A stretch of 64,000 nucleotides of DNA, from the NCBI RefSeq assembly GCF_900455735.1, contig NZ_UAUI01000026.1:62001-126000 (forward strand), in the 5' to 3' direction. The stretch's first letter is position 1. Every line of letters begins with the position of its first letter. The notes beneath the pieces were generated by a model. That model saw nothing but the letters and a program-made list of their open reading frames with translations, made no database searches and had not been told where the DNA came from. Below, piece by piece: positions 35,554 through 43,359 of the stretch. The position numbers were made by a program, and so were the translations under genes. The DNA is from Rhodococcus wratislaviensis. GTDB taxonomy: Bacteria; Actinomycetota; Actinomycetes; Mycobacteriales; Mycobacteriaceae.

Positions 35554-36694
35554 GCACACCGGTCCCGGCGGTGACGAGGACGTTCTGCACACCGGAGACC
35601 TGGTTCACGGACGTGCCGCGGATCTGACGCACGCCCTCGGCGATGCCGTTCATCCCGTGGATGTAGGCCTCGCCGAGCTGGCCTCCGTGGGTGTTGAGCG
35701 GCAGACTGCCGTCGAGGTCGATGGCGCCGTCGGCGATGAAGTCCTTGGCCTCGCCGCGGCCGCAGAAGCCGAGCTCTTCGAGCTGCATCAATACGTATGG
35801 TGTGAAGTGGTCGTAGAGGACGGCCAGATCCATGTCCTGCGGTCCGAGCCCGGCCTGATCCCACAGCTGCCTGCCGACCAGCTCCATCTCGGGCAGTCCC
35901 GCGAGCTCCGGACGGTAGTAGCTGGTCATGATGTACTGGTCGCTGCCGCTCCCCTGAGCCGCCGCGGCGATCACGGCCGGTTTCTGCTTCAGATCCTTCG
36001 CCCGCTCCGGTGACGTGACCACGATCGCGATGCCGCCGTCGGACTCCTGGCAGCAGTCGAGCAGGTGCAGGGGTTCGGCGATGAACCGGGAGTTCTGGTG
36101 GTCTTCGAGGGTGATCGGTTTGCCGTAGAAGAAGGCGTTCGGATTGGTGGCGGCATGCTTGCGGTCGGTGACCGCGACCCGTCCGAAATCCTCACTCGTA
36201 GCGCCGTACTCGTGCATGTACCGCTGTGCGACCACCGCGACGAACGCCGCCGGTGTCGACAGGCCGTGCGGGTAGGAGAACGCGTTGTCGGTACCCGACG
36301 AGTTCACCTGCTGCACCAGACCGGAGTTCACCTGCCCGAACCGCATTCCCGACCGCTCGTTGAACGCCCGGTACGCCACCACCACGTCGGCGACACCGGT
36401 GGCCACGGCCATCGCCGCCTGCTGCACCGTCGCGCACGCCGCACCTCCGCCGTAGTGGATGCGGCTGAAGAACTTCAGGTCCGGAATGCCGACGGAACGG
36501 GCCACGGCCGCTTCGGTGTTGGTGTCCATCGTGAAGGACGTCAGGCCGTCGACGTCCGCGGGGGTCAGCCCGGCGTCGTCGAGCGCCGCCGTGACCGCCT
36601 CCGCCGCCAGCCGTAATTCGCTGCGGCCCGAGTTCTTCGAGAAGTCGGTGGCACCGATACCGGCGATGACAGCCTTGCCCGACAGCCCGCTCAT
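35525..36694 (-). CDS. ltp2: Ltp2: steroid side-chain retro-aldolase (thiolase-like)
   Basis: This 389-residue thiolase-superfamily protein is of the lipid-transfer-protein type. Segments GKAVIAGIGATDFSKNSG, FSRIHYGGGAACATVQQAAMAVATG and VLYDHFTPYVLMQLEELGFCGRGEAKDF match Ltp2 of the mycobacterial igr operon. In that system Ltp2 with the DUF35 part of ChsH2 cleaves 17-hydroxy-3-oxo-4-pregnene-20-carboxyl-CoA to androstenedione and propionyl-CoA. The five-gene order here is the same as in igr, which supports the name strongly. Its ATG overlaps the chsH1 stop (ATGA). Its 3' end overlaps the monooxygenase. Confidence 0.93.
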   Translation of the reverse strand: MSGLSGKAVIAGIGATDFSKNSGRSELRLAAEAVTAALDDAGLTPADVDGLTSFTMDTNTEAAVARSVGIPDLKFFSRIHYGGGAACATVQQAAMAVATGVADVVVAYRAFNERSGMRFGQVNSGLVQQVNSSGTDNAFSYPHGLSTPAAFVAVVAQRYMHEYGATSEDFGRVAVTDRKHAATNPNAFFYGKPITLEDHQNSRFIAEPLHLLDCCQESDGGIAIVVTSPERAKDLKQKPAVIAAAAQGSGSDQYIMTSYYRPELAGLPEMELVGRQLWDQAGLGPQDMDLAVLYDHFTPYVLMQLEELGFCGRGEAKDFIADGAIDLDGSLPLNTHGGQLGEAYIHGMNGIAEGVRQIRGTSVNQVSGVQNVLVTAGTGVPTSGLVLTA

Positions 36695-37113
36695 GCACCC
36701 GCTCCGTTCGTGCGTCCGTCCAGGACGAGGGTCACCTTCGACGTGATGTGGTCGCCGAGACCGTTCTTCCCGACGACGTCGAGCGTGACGACGCCGTCGA
36801 CCACCGACGCCACCGTGCCGCTCAGCGTGAGGGTGTCGTAGGCGTACCACGGAACCCCGAGGCGCAACGCGATCGACGTGATCACCGCGTTCGGTCCCGC
36901 CCAGTCGGTGACGAACCGCTGCACCAGACCGGTGTCGGTGAGGATGTTGACGAAGATGTCCTTCGACCCGCGTTGCTGCGCCAGGTCGCGGTCGTGGTGG
37001 ACGTCCTGGAAGTCGCGTGTCGCGAGTGCGGCCGAGACCACGAATGTCGGGTCGCCGGTGACGGTCAATTCCGGAAGCGTCGTTCCCACCGCGACATCGA
37101 GAGTGGACGTCAT
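36691..37113 (-). CDS. chsH1: ChsH1: MaoC-like subunit of steroid enoyl-CoA hydratase
   Basis: This 140-residue single hot-dog (MaoC-like) protein has the hydratase segment RDFQDVHHDRDLAQQRGSKDIFVNILTDTGLVQRFVTDW, with the catalytic Asp/His pair. It is the partner of ChsH2; in mycobacteria the heterotetramer hydrates 3-oxo-4,17-pregnadiene-20-carboxyl-CoA. Its length and position between chsH2 and ltp2 equal those of the igr operon. ATG 37113 overlaps the chsH2 stop (ATGA). The ATG 14 codons upstream lies within chsH2 and is less likely. Confidence 0.93.
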   Translation of the reverse strand: MTSTLDVAVGTTLPELTVTGDPTFVVSAALATRDFQDVHHDRDLAQQRGSKDIFVNILTDTGLVQRFVTDWAGPNAVITSIALRLGVPWYAYDTLTLSGTVASVVDGVVTLDVVGKNGLGDHITSKVTLVLDGRTNGAGA

Positions 37114-38120
37114 GACTGCTCCTTCGCTCCGCGGTTCCACGCGTACAGGGTCCACGGTGTGCCACCCGTCTCTTCGTCGCCCGGGAAGTCGAGGTAGATC
37201 GCCTCCACCGGCATCCCGACCGTCACCTCGGCGGGGTCGACACCGCGCAGCTCACCGAGCATGCGGACGCCTTCCTCCAGTTCGACCAGCGCCACCACGA
37301 ACGGCAGCGAGCGTCCCGGGACCTTCGGCGCGTGGTGGACGACGTAACTGAACACCGTCCCGCGGCCCGACGCGACGACGTAGTCCGTCGTCTCCGCCTT
37401 GTCCTTCCACAGTGCGGGCACCGGCGGGTGCTGCAGTGCACCGTCCTCACGCTGCTGGATCCGCAGTTCGTGCGCGGCCACGCCGTCCCAGAAAAACTGG
37501 GTGTCCTGTGAGGCGCTGGGCCGCATCAACTTGGTGGGGTCGAGGTCGTCGTAGCTCGCGCCCCGACCGTTCGCCGACTGCGACTTCGGTTCGGCGGGTT
37601 TGGGCGCGAACTTCAGGATGCGGAACAGCATCTCGGCGACGACCTCGTCGGTGCCGTCGCCGTTCGCGACCCGCCACAGGCTGCGGGTGGTGAAGAACCA
37701 TCCCTCACCGAGGCCCGTCTTCTTCGGGCCCACCAGGTCCTCGAGGGTCGTGGTGATGGTGACCTCCTCGCCGACCTTCAGGTAGCGGTGGTAGATCTGA
37801 TCGCAGTTGGTGGCGACGACGGACGTGAATCCGGCCTCGTCGAGGATGGTCGTCATGCGCCCGAGCGGGTCGTCGGGTTGCCGAACGGCGTTCAGCCCCT
37901 GCATCGTCCACACCTGTGCCATCGCGGGCGGGGCGACGATGCCGTCGTGTCCCGCTGCCCGCGCCGCCGCCTCGTCGACGTAGATCGGATTCCGGTCGCC
38001 GATCGCCTCCACCCAGTTGCGGATCATCGGCAGGTTGATCGGGTCACGCCCGGGGCGAGGGGCGCTCGGGCCCGCCGACCGGACCTCTTCCGCGGCAGCG
38101 AGAATCTGTTCGGAACTCAT
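37110..38120 (-). CDS. chsH2: ChsH2: MaoC-like plus DUF35 OB-fold subunit
   Basis: This 336-residue two-domain protein has an N-terminal MaoC-like hot-dog (about residues 20-175: NWVEAIGDRNPIYVDEAAARAAGHDGIVAPPAM...WFFTTRSLW) and a C-terminal DUF35 zinc-ribbon/OB-fold region (about 205-330: FFWDGVAAHELRIQQREDG...TVFSYVVHHAPKVPG...VPVEAIYLDF). The usual DUF35 cysteines are not seen, the zinc ribbon being replaced by LRIQQREDGALQHPPVPA. With ChsH1 it forms the hydratase, and through DUF35 it supports the Ltp2 aldolase. It starts 14 bases after chsE2 ends. Confidence 0.92.
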   Translation of the reverse strand: MSSEQILAAAEEVRSAGPSAPRPGRDPINLPMIRNWVEAIGDRNPIYVDEAAARAAGHDGIVAPPAMAQVWTMQGLNAVRQPDDPLGRMTTILDEAGFTSVVATNCDQIYHRYLKVGEEVTITTTLEDLVGPKKTGLGEGWFFTTRSLWRVANGDGTDEVVAEMLFRILKFAPKPAEPKSQSANGRGASYDDLDPTKLMRPSASQDTQFFWDGVAAHELRIQQREDGALQHPPVPALWKDKAETTDYVVASGRGTVFSYVVHHAPKVPGRSLPFVVALVELEEGVRMLGELRGVDPAEVTVGMPVEAIYLDFPGDEETGGTPWTLYAWNRGAKEQS

Positions 38121-38134
38121 TTCGCGCGGCGCTC

Positions 38135-39286
38135 CTATCGCGGGACTCGGGGAAGTTTCAGACCGGCTGTCGCGATCAGCTCGCGCATCACCTCGTTGAC
38201 GCCGCCGCCGAACGTGATGACGAGGTTGCGCTTCACCTGCATGTCGAGCCACCTCATGAGGTCGGCGGTCTCGGGCTCGGACGGGTCGCCGTAACGTCCG
38301 ACGATCTCCTCGACGAGTCGGCCGATGCGCTGAATACGTTCGGTGGCGAACACTTTCGTCGCGGACGCGTCGGCGATGTCGATGGCATCCGCCTCACTCG
38401 ACGCCACCTGCCAATTGAGTAGTTCGTTGAGGCGGTACGTCGCGTGGATCTCGCCGAGCGCGCGCCGCACGTCCGGCGCGTCGAGCAGTTCGTGCGCGAC
38501 GGCCCAGTTGCGGATGCGGTCGTAGAGACCGCCGACCCGGCCTGCCGGCCCGAGCATCACGCGTTCGTGGTTGAGCTGGGTGGTGATGAGTCGCCAGCCC
38601 TGATTCTCCTCACCGACCAGCATGTCCGCGGGAACCCGGACGTCGGAGTAGTAGGTGGCGTTGACGTGATGGGCACCGTCGCAGGTGATGATCGGCGTCC
38701 AGCTGTAGCCCGGGTCCTTCGTGTCCATGATCAGGATCGAGATGCCGCGGTGACGCGAATCCGCCGAGCCCGTGCGGACGGCGAGCCACAGGTAGTCGGC
38801 GTCGTGACCGCCGGTGGTGAAGATCTTCTGCCCGTTGACGACGTACTCGTCGCCGACGCGCACGGCCGTGGTCCGCAGGGCCGCGAGGTCGGTGCCCGCT
38901 TCCGGTTCGGTGTAGCCGATCGCGAAGTGCACCTCGCCGGCCAGGATCGCGGGCAGGAACTTGCGCTTCTGCTCCTCGGTCCCGTACTTCTGCAGCGTCG
39001 GACCCACCGTCTGCAACGTGACCGCGGGCAGCGGAACGTCGGCGCGGGTCGCCTCGTTGACGAAGATCTGCTGCTCGATCTCGCCGAAACCGCGGCCGCC
39101 GAACTTCACCGGCCAGCCCACACCGAGCCAGCCGTCCTTGCCCATCCGGCGGATGACGTCGCGGTAGGTGCTGCCGTGCCGCTCGGTGCGCATCACCTCG
39201 GCCTCGGCAGGCGAGATCAGCCCGGAGAAGTAGCGCCGGAGTTCCGCTTGCAGCTCACGCTGCTCGTCGGTCAGATCGATGAACAC
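38135..39286 (-). CDS. chsE2: ChsE2 (FadE29): steroid acyl-CoA dehydrogenase subunit
   Basis: This 383-residue acyl-CoA dehydrogenase has the standard three-domain fold: helical N-domain, beta domain with FAIGYTEPEAGTDLAALRTTA (FAD/substrate), and C-domain with FATERIQRIGRLVEEIVGRYG. In mycobacteria FadE28 and FadE29 form an alpha2beta2 enzyme that dehydrogenates 3-oxo-4-pregnene-20-carboxyl-CoA. The GTG at 39286 lies inside the end of the partner gene (16-base overlap), so the two subunits are translated together. Assignment rests on gene order as well as sequence. Confidence 0.92.
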   Translation of the reverse strand: MFIDLTDEQRELQAELRRYFSGLISPAEAEVMRTERHGSTYRDVIRRMGKDGWLGVGWPVKFGGRGFGEIEQQIFVNEATRADVPLPAVTLQTVGPTLQKYGTEEQKRKFLPAILAGEVHFAIGYTEPEAGTDLAALRTTAVRVGDEYVVNGQKIFTTGGHDADYLWLAVRTGSADSRHRGISILIMDTKDPGYSWTPIITCDGAHHVNATYYSDVRVPADMLVGEENQGWRLITTQLNHERVMLGPAGRVGGLYDRIRNWAVAHELLDAPDVRRALGEIHATYRLNELLNWQVASSEADAIDIADASATKVFATERIQRIGRLVEEIVGRYGDPSEPETADLMRWLDMQVKRNLVITFGGGVNEVMRELIATAGLKLPRVPR

Positions 39287-40311
39287 CGGGCCCCCACGAG
39301 GTCGAGTCGGTACGAGGCGCCGCCGACGAGGCGGGCCAGGTCTTTGGCGGTCGAGTAGTAGCGGTGCAGCGGGTACGTGACGTCGACGCCGATCCCGCCG
39401 TGTAGGTGGTGCAGAACCTGCATGGCGGCAGGCACTTCGGCGGCGATCCAGTACGCCATCACGTCCAGATCGTCCTGGGCGTCCAGGCCTTCGGACACCC
39501 GCCACGACGCCGCGAGCGCCGACACGTGGAGGGTGCGGGACGTGACGTAGACGTCGGCGATCTGCTGCGACACGGCCTGGAACGTGGCGAGCGGTTTGCC
39601 GAACTGGTGGCGCGTGGCGAGGTGCTCACCTGCCAGAACCGTTGCCCCCGAGAGCAGTCCGTCCGCCACTGCACCGATGGACGCCAGTGCGATGCGGTAC
39701 AGCGTCTGCACCGCGTCGTCGCCGGCCGCGAGCAGTTCGCCCCGCGCACCGGCGAACGTGATCGCGAATTCGGGGCTACCCGACGCCGAGGGTGTCGGCG
39801 CGAGCGTGACGCCGTCCGCGCCCGGGTCCACCAGCACCACTCCGATGTCCGTGGGCACGAGGATCCGGTACGCCTGCTCGGCGTACGGCACCGCGAGCAC
39901 GCGTCCGGTGACGGAGTAGCCGCCTCCGTCCTCGACCGCGGTCACCGAGGGCCGTGCCGGGAACTGCGCCCCCGGTTCGGCGAGGGCCGCGGTGAACGTG
40001 CGGCCGTCGGCGAGACCGGTGAGCAGGGCGTCCTGTTGTGCGTCGTCGCCCAGCGCGACGATGGGCAACACACCGAATCCGAGGGTTGCGAGGGCCGGGA
40101 CCTGCGCCGCCTCCCGCCCGACCTCGGTGAGCAGCGCACCGACGTCGGTGACCGAGAGCCCCTCGCCGCCGAGACGTTCCGGCAGTGCGAGGGTCAGCAG
40201 GTCGGCGTCGGCGAATGCGGCCCAGAGGGCATCGCCGTCGAGGTCGCGGGCCAGCAGTCCGGCCGCGACCTGGGCCACGGCCTCCTGGGTTTCGTCTCGA
40301 GTGAAGTCCAC
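39271..40311 (-). CDS. chsE1: ChsE1 (FadE28): steroid acyl-CoA dehydrogenase subunit
   Basis: This 346-residue acyl-CoA dehydrogenase-like protein is shorter and more divergent than its partner, as is usual for FadE28. Segments are LLTLALPERLGGEGLSVTDVGALLTEVGREA, ALAEPGAQFP and HLATRHQFGKPLATFQAVSQQIADVYVTSR, plus the C-terminal LHHLHGGIGVDVTYPLHRYYSTAKDLARLVGG. It is the first gene of the five-gene operon. GTG 40311 lies 22 bases downstream of a perfect KstR palindrome. cyp125, which precedes fadE28 in Mycobacterium tuberculosis, is absent here. Confidence 0.92.
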   Translation of the reverse strand: MDFTRDETQEAVAQVAAGLLARDLDGDALWAAFADADLLTLALPERLGGEGLSVTDVGALLTEVGREAAQVPALATLGFGVLPIVALGDDAQQDALLTGLADGRTFTAALAEPGAQFPARPSVTAVEDGGGYSVTGRVLAVPYAEQAYRILVPTDIGVVLVDPGADGVTLAPTPSASGSPEFAITFAGARGELLAAGDDAVQTLYRIALASIGAVADGLLSGATVLAGEHLATRHQFGKPLATFQAVSQQIADVYVTSRTLHVSALAASWRVSEGLDAQDDLDVMAYWIAAEVPAAMQVLHHLHGGIGVDVTYPLHRYYSTAKDLARLVGGASYRLDLVGARCSSI

Positions 40312-40333
40312 GCTGACAATCCCACTTTCAATT

Positions 40334-40347
40334 TAGAACGTGTTCTA
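40334..40347. promoter_or_regulatory. KstR operator upstream of chsE1
   Basis: TAGAACGTGTTCTA is a perfect palindrome of the KstR type (AAC-N2-GTT core with TAG/CTA flanks). It lies 22 bases upstream of the chsE1 start and is identical to the copy at 42595-42608 next to kstR. It predicts cholesterol-metabolite control of the igr-type operon independently of fadE34. Confidence 0.9.
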
Positions 40348-40392
40348 GTTGTATCACCATCCCGGACCTCGCGAAAGACCATCGCGACAGGC

Positions 40393-42558
40393 TCAGCCCC
40401 GCGGCAGCCCGAGAATCCGCTCGGCCGCGACCGTCAGCAGGATCTGCGTCGTTCCGCCCGCAATGGACAGGCAGCGCGTATTGAGGAACTCCCGCGCCAG
40501 CGGACCCTCCACCCAGCCGTCCGCGCCGCCGAGTTCCATCGCGAACTCCGCGACCGCCTGCCGCTGGCGGACACCGACCAGCTTGCGGACACTCGATTCG
40601 GGTCCGGGGTCCTGGCCGTCCAGCTGCCGGAGGGTGGTGCGCAGTTCGAGCTGCGAGCCGACGAGCGCGTTGCCGATGAGATGCCCGAGCTTGTCGTCGG
40701 CCACCGGGTCGCCGACCCCCGCGAGCGTGAGCAGTTCCTCCATCGCCGCACCGAGCGAGGAGCCCCCGCCCATTGCGACGCGCTCGTTCGCCAGCGTGGT
40801 GCGGGCCAGCTTCCAGCCGTCGCCGAGATTCCCGACCACCAGCTCGTCCGGCACGAACACGTCCTCGAGATACACCTCGTTGAACAGGGCGTCGCCGGTG
40901 ATCTCGCGCAGCGGCGAGATGGTGATACCGGGGCTCGTCATGTCGACGAGGAAGTAGCTGATGCCCTTGTGCTTCGGCGCGTCCCGGTCGGTGCGGGCCA
41001 GGCAGATCGCCCAGTCCGCCTCCTGCGCCCTCGACGTCCACACCTTCTGGCCGTTCAGCAGCCACCCGCCGTCCACCTTCTCCGCGGACGTCCGCAGCGC
41101 CGCGAGGTCGGAGCCGGCGCCGGGTTCGCTGAACAGCTGGCACCAGATGATCTCGCCGCGCAGCGTCGGGGTGGCGAAACGCTCGATCTGCTCGGCGCTG
41201 CCGTGCTCGAGGATGGTCGGCACGGCCCACCAGCCGATCACGAGGTCGGGTCTTCCGACCCCGGCGGCCGCCAGCTCCTCCTCGATCAGGATCTGCTCCG
41301 CGGCGCGGGCACCCCGCCCGTAGGGCGCGGGCCAGTGCGGAGCCAGGTAACCCGATTCCGCGAGGGCCGCGCGTCGCTCCGACTTCGGCCGCGCCACCAG
41401 TTCGGCGATCTCGGCGCGGATCTGCGCCCGTTCGTCGTCGAGCCCGGTCAGGTCGATCGACAGGTGCCTGCGTGCGCCGGCCCGCGTCAGTTCCGTGACC
41501 CGCGCCCGCCAGCGGGCGGAGCCGCCGAGCAGCTGTCGCAGCGACGTCGCCCGGCGCAGGTAGAAGTGCGCGTCGTGTTCCCAGGTGAAGCCGATCCCGC
41601 CGAGCACCTGGATGCAGTCCTTGGCGGTCTCGACGGCGGCGTCGAGCGTGATCGACGCCGTGACCGCGGCCGCGATCGGCAGCTCGCCGCCGTCCGCATC
41701 CCACGCGTCCTCCGCCGCCACGGCCGCATCCCACGCCGCCGCCCCGGACTGTTCGACGCGGCACAGCATCTCCGCGCACAGATGCTTGATCGCCTGGAAC
41801 GATCCGATCGGTTTGCCGAACTGCTCGCGAATCTTGGCGTACTCCACCGCCGTTCGCAGACACCAGCTCGCGATCCCGGACGCCTCCGCTGCGGCGAGTG
41901 TCGCGGCGAGGTCGAGCACGAGCCCCTCCCGCACACCCGTGACCACCCGGTCGGCCGCGACCGCCACGTCGTCGCAGCGCACCCGCGCGAGCGGACGGCT
42001 CTTGTCGATCGTGTCGGCGACCGTGATGTCCAGGCCGGCGGATGCGCCGTCGACCAGACACCACACGACGCCCTCGCCCGCGTCTGCGGGCAGCAGCACG
42101 GACACCCCCGTGTCCCCGCCGATCGCGAAGCCCGCGTCGCCGGTGACCGTCAGCCCGCCGTCGGCCCCGAGGGTCGCGTTCACCGGGGAGTTGCTGCCGA
42201 GAGCCACCGCGCACGGCATCGCGCCGTCGGCGAGATCCTCGGACCACCGTTTCGCGGCGGCACCGGAGCTGCGCCCGACGATCAGAGCGGCGAGAGCGGT
42301 CGAGAGAACAGGACCCGGGACGAGTTCAGTCGCGGCCTGTTCGAGCATCGCGGCGAGATCGACGATCTCCGCTCCCGACCCACCGACCTCGTCGGGCACG
42401 GCGACCGAGAAAATTCCGAGCGAGGCGAAGGACGGCCACGACGTACGCCACGAATCTGCTGGTCCTTGCCGTACTGTGACCAGCGGGTCCGTGGACCGCG
42501 CCCAAGCCTGGATCGAACCCGCTGCAGCCCTCTGTTCCTCGGTGGTGGCGATTGTCAC
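40393..42558 (-). CDS. fadE34: FadE34 (ChsE3): two-domain steroid acyl-CoA dehydrogenase
   Basis: This 721-residue protein contains two acyl-CoA dehydrogenase units in one chain. The first (about residues 1-330) has YAKIREQFGKPIGSFQAIKHLCAEML and QVLGGIGFTWEHDAHFYLRRA. The second (about 350-720) has WCQLFSEPGAGSDLAALRTSAEKV, WLLNGQKVWTS and CLSIAGGTTQILLTVAAERILGLPRG. The length and position beside kstR match mycobacterial FadE34, which acts on the five-carbon (C24) steroid acyl-CoA. The start is GTG 42558 after GGAGAGG. A KstR palindrome lies 36 bases upstream. Confidence 0.92.
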   Translation of the reverse strand: MTIATTEEQRAAAGSIQAWARSTDPLVTVRQGPADSWRTSWPSFASLGIFSVAVPDEVGGSGAEIVDLAAMLEQAATELVPGPVLSTALAALIVGRSSGAAAKRWSEDLADGAMPCAVALGSNSPVNATLGADGGLTVTGDAGFAIGGDTGVSVLLPADAGEGVVWCLVDGASAGLDITVADTIDKSRPLARVRCDDVAVAADRVVTGVREGLVLDLAATLAAAEASGIASWCLRTAVEYAKIREQFGKPIGSFQAIKHLCAEMLCRVEQSGAAAWDAAVAAEDAWDADGGELPIAAAVTASITLDAAVETAKDCIQVLGGIGFTWEHDAHFYLRRATSLRQLLGGSARWRARVTELTRAGARRHLSIDLTGLDDERAQIRAEIAELVARPKSERRAALAESGYLAPHWPAPYGRGARAAEQILIEEELAAAGVGRPDLVIGWWAVPTILEHGSAEQIERFATPTLRGEIIWCQLFSEPGAGSDLAALRTSAEKVDGGWLLNGQKVWTSRAQEADWAICLARTDRDAPKHKGISYFLVDMTSPGITISPLREITGDALFNEVYLEDVFVPDELVVGNLGDGWKLARTTLANERVAMGGGSSLGAAMEELLTLAGVGDPVADDKLGHLIGNALVGSQLELRTTLRQLDGQDPGPESSVRKLVGVRQRQAVAEFAMELGGADGWVEGPLAREFLNTRCLSIAGGTTQILLTVAAERILGLPRG

Positions 42559-42594
42559 AACGGGTATCCGCCTCTCCTGAATGACACATTCGTC

Positions 42595-42608
42595 TAGAAC
42601 GTGTTCTA
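42595..42608. promoter_or_regulatory. KstR operator in the fadE34-kstR divergent gap
   Basis: TAGAACGTGTTCTA, identical to the palindrome at 40334-40347, lies in the 94-base gap between the starts of fadE34 (42558) and kstR (42653). One operator can repress fadE34 and autoregulate kstR, as known for KstR in mycobacteria and rhodococci. Confidence 0.92.
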
Positions 42609-42652
42609 ATATGACACCTGGCCATGAGTCAAGGCGCGAAGGAAAACAGGTA

Positions 42653-43291
42653 ATGACGACCAGCTCTCGATCACGGTCCACGACGGTCGCTGCGGCGACG
42701 CTGGGCGAGGACGATCTCAGTTCCAACGCGCAGAAGGAACGGCGCAAGCGGATCCTCGACGCGACCCTGGCCCTGGCCTCCAAGGGCGGATACGAAGCCG
42801 TGCAGATGCGGGCCGTCGCCGAACGCGCCGACGTCGCCGTGGGGACGCTGTACCGCTACTTCCCGTCCAAGGTGCACCTGCTGGTGTCCGCGCTCGCCCG
42901 CGAGTTCGAGCGGATCGACTCGCGGGGAAAGAACCCGCCGGGCCGGAACCCGCTCGAGCGGATGCAGCTGATCCTCAGCCAGATCACCCGGGCCATGCAG
43001 CGCGACCCACTGCTGACCGAGGCCATGACGCGCGCGTTCATGTTCGCCGACGCCTCCGCCGCTGCCGAGGTCGATCAGGTGGGCAAGCTGATGGACCGTC
43101 TGTTCGCCCGCGCGATGACGGACACCGAGCCCACCGAAGACCAGTTGGCCGTCGCCCGCGTCATCTCCGACGTGTGGCTGTCGAACCTGGTGGCCTGGCT
43201 CACACGCCGCTCGTCCGCAACCGATGTCGCGAATCGGCTCGAACTCACCGTCGAACTGCTGCTCGGTGACGGAAGCCGCAGACCCGAGTAG
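42653..43291 (+). CDS. kstR: KstR: TetR-family repressor of cholesterol catabolism
   Basis: This 212-residue TetR regulator has an HTH (about residues 29-75: ERRKRILDATLALASKGGYEAVQMRAVAERADVAVGTLYRYFPSKVHLL) that is nearly identical to mycobacterial KstR as I recall it. The C-terminal segments MQRDPLLTEAMTRAFMFADASAAAEVDQV and ISDVWLSNLVAWLTRRSSATDV also agree. KstR is released by 3-oxo-steroid-CoA intermediates. ATG 42653 was chosen because an upstream in-frame start at 42581 would place the operator inside the coding region. It is divergent from fadE34. Confidence 0.96.
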   Translation: MTTSSRSRSTTVAAATLGEDDLSSNAQKERRKRILDATLALASKGGYEAVQMRAVAERADVAVGTLYRYFPSKVHLLVSALAREFERIDSRGKNPPGRNPLERMQLILSQITRAMQRDPLLTEAMTRAFMFADASAAAEVDQVGKLMDRLFARAMTDTEPTEDQLAVARVISDVWLSNLVAWLTRRSSATDVANRLELTVELLLGDGSRRPE

Positions 43292-43359
43292 GACGCGATC
43301 GGGGCACAGCCCCGGCCGAGAACGCGCTCACAGCCGTCACATCCCCTAGATTTGAACAT

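Noticed and set aside
39406-42597. 1063-codon open frame on the plus strand across the acyl-CoA dehydrogenase genes
   Set aside because: It is the antisense of chsE1 and fadE34. The translation is Arg/Gly/Asp-rich with no domain, an effect of GC-rich codon third positions.
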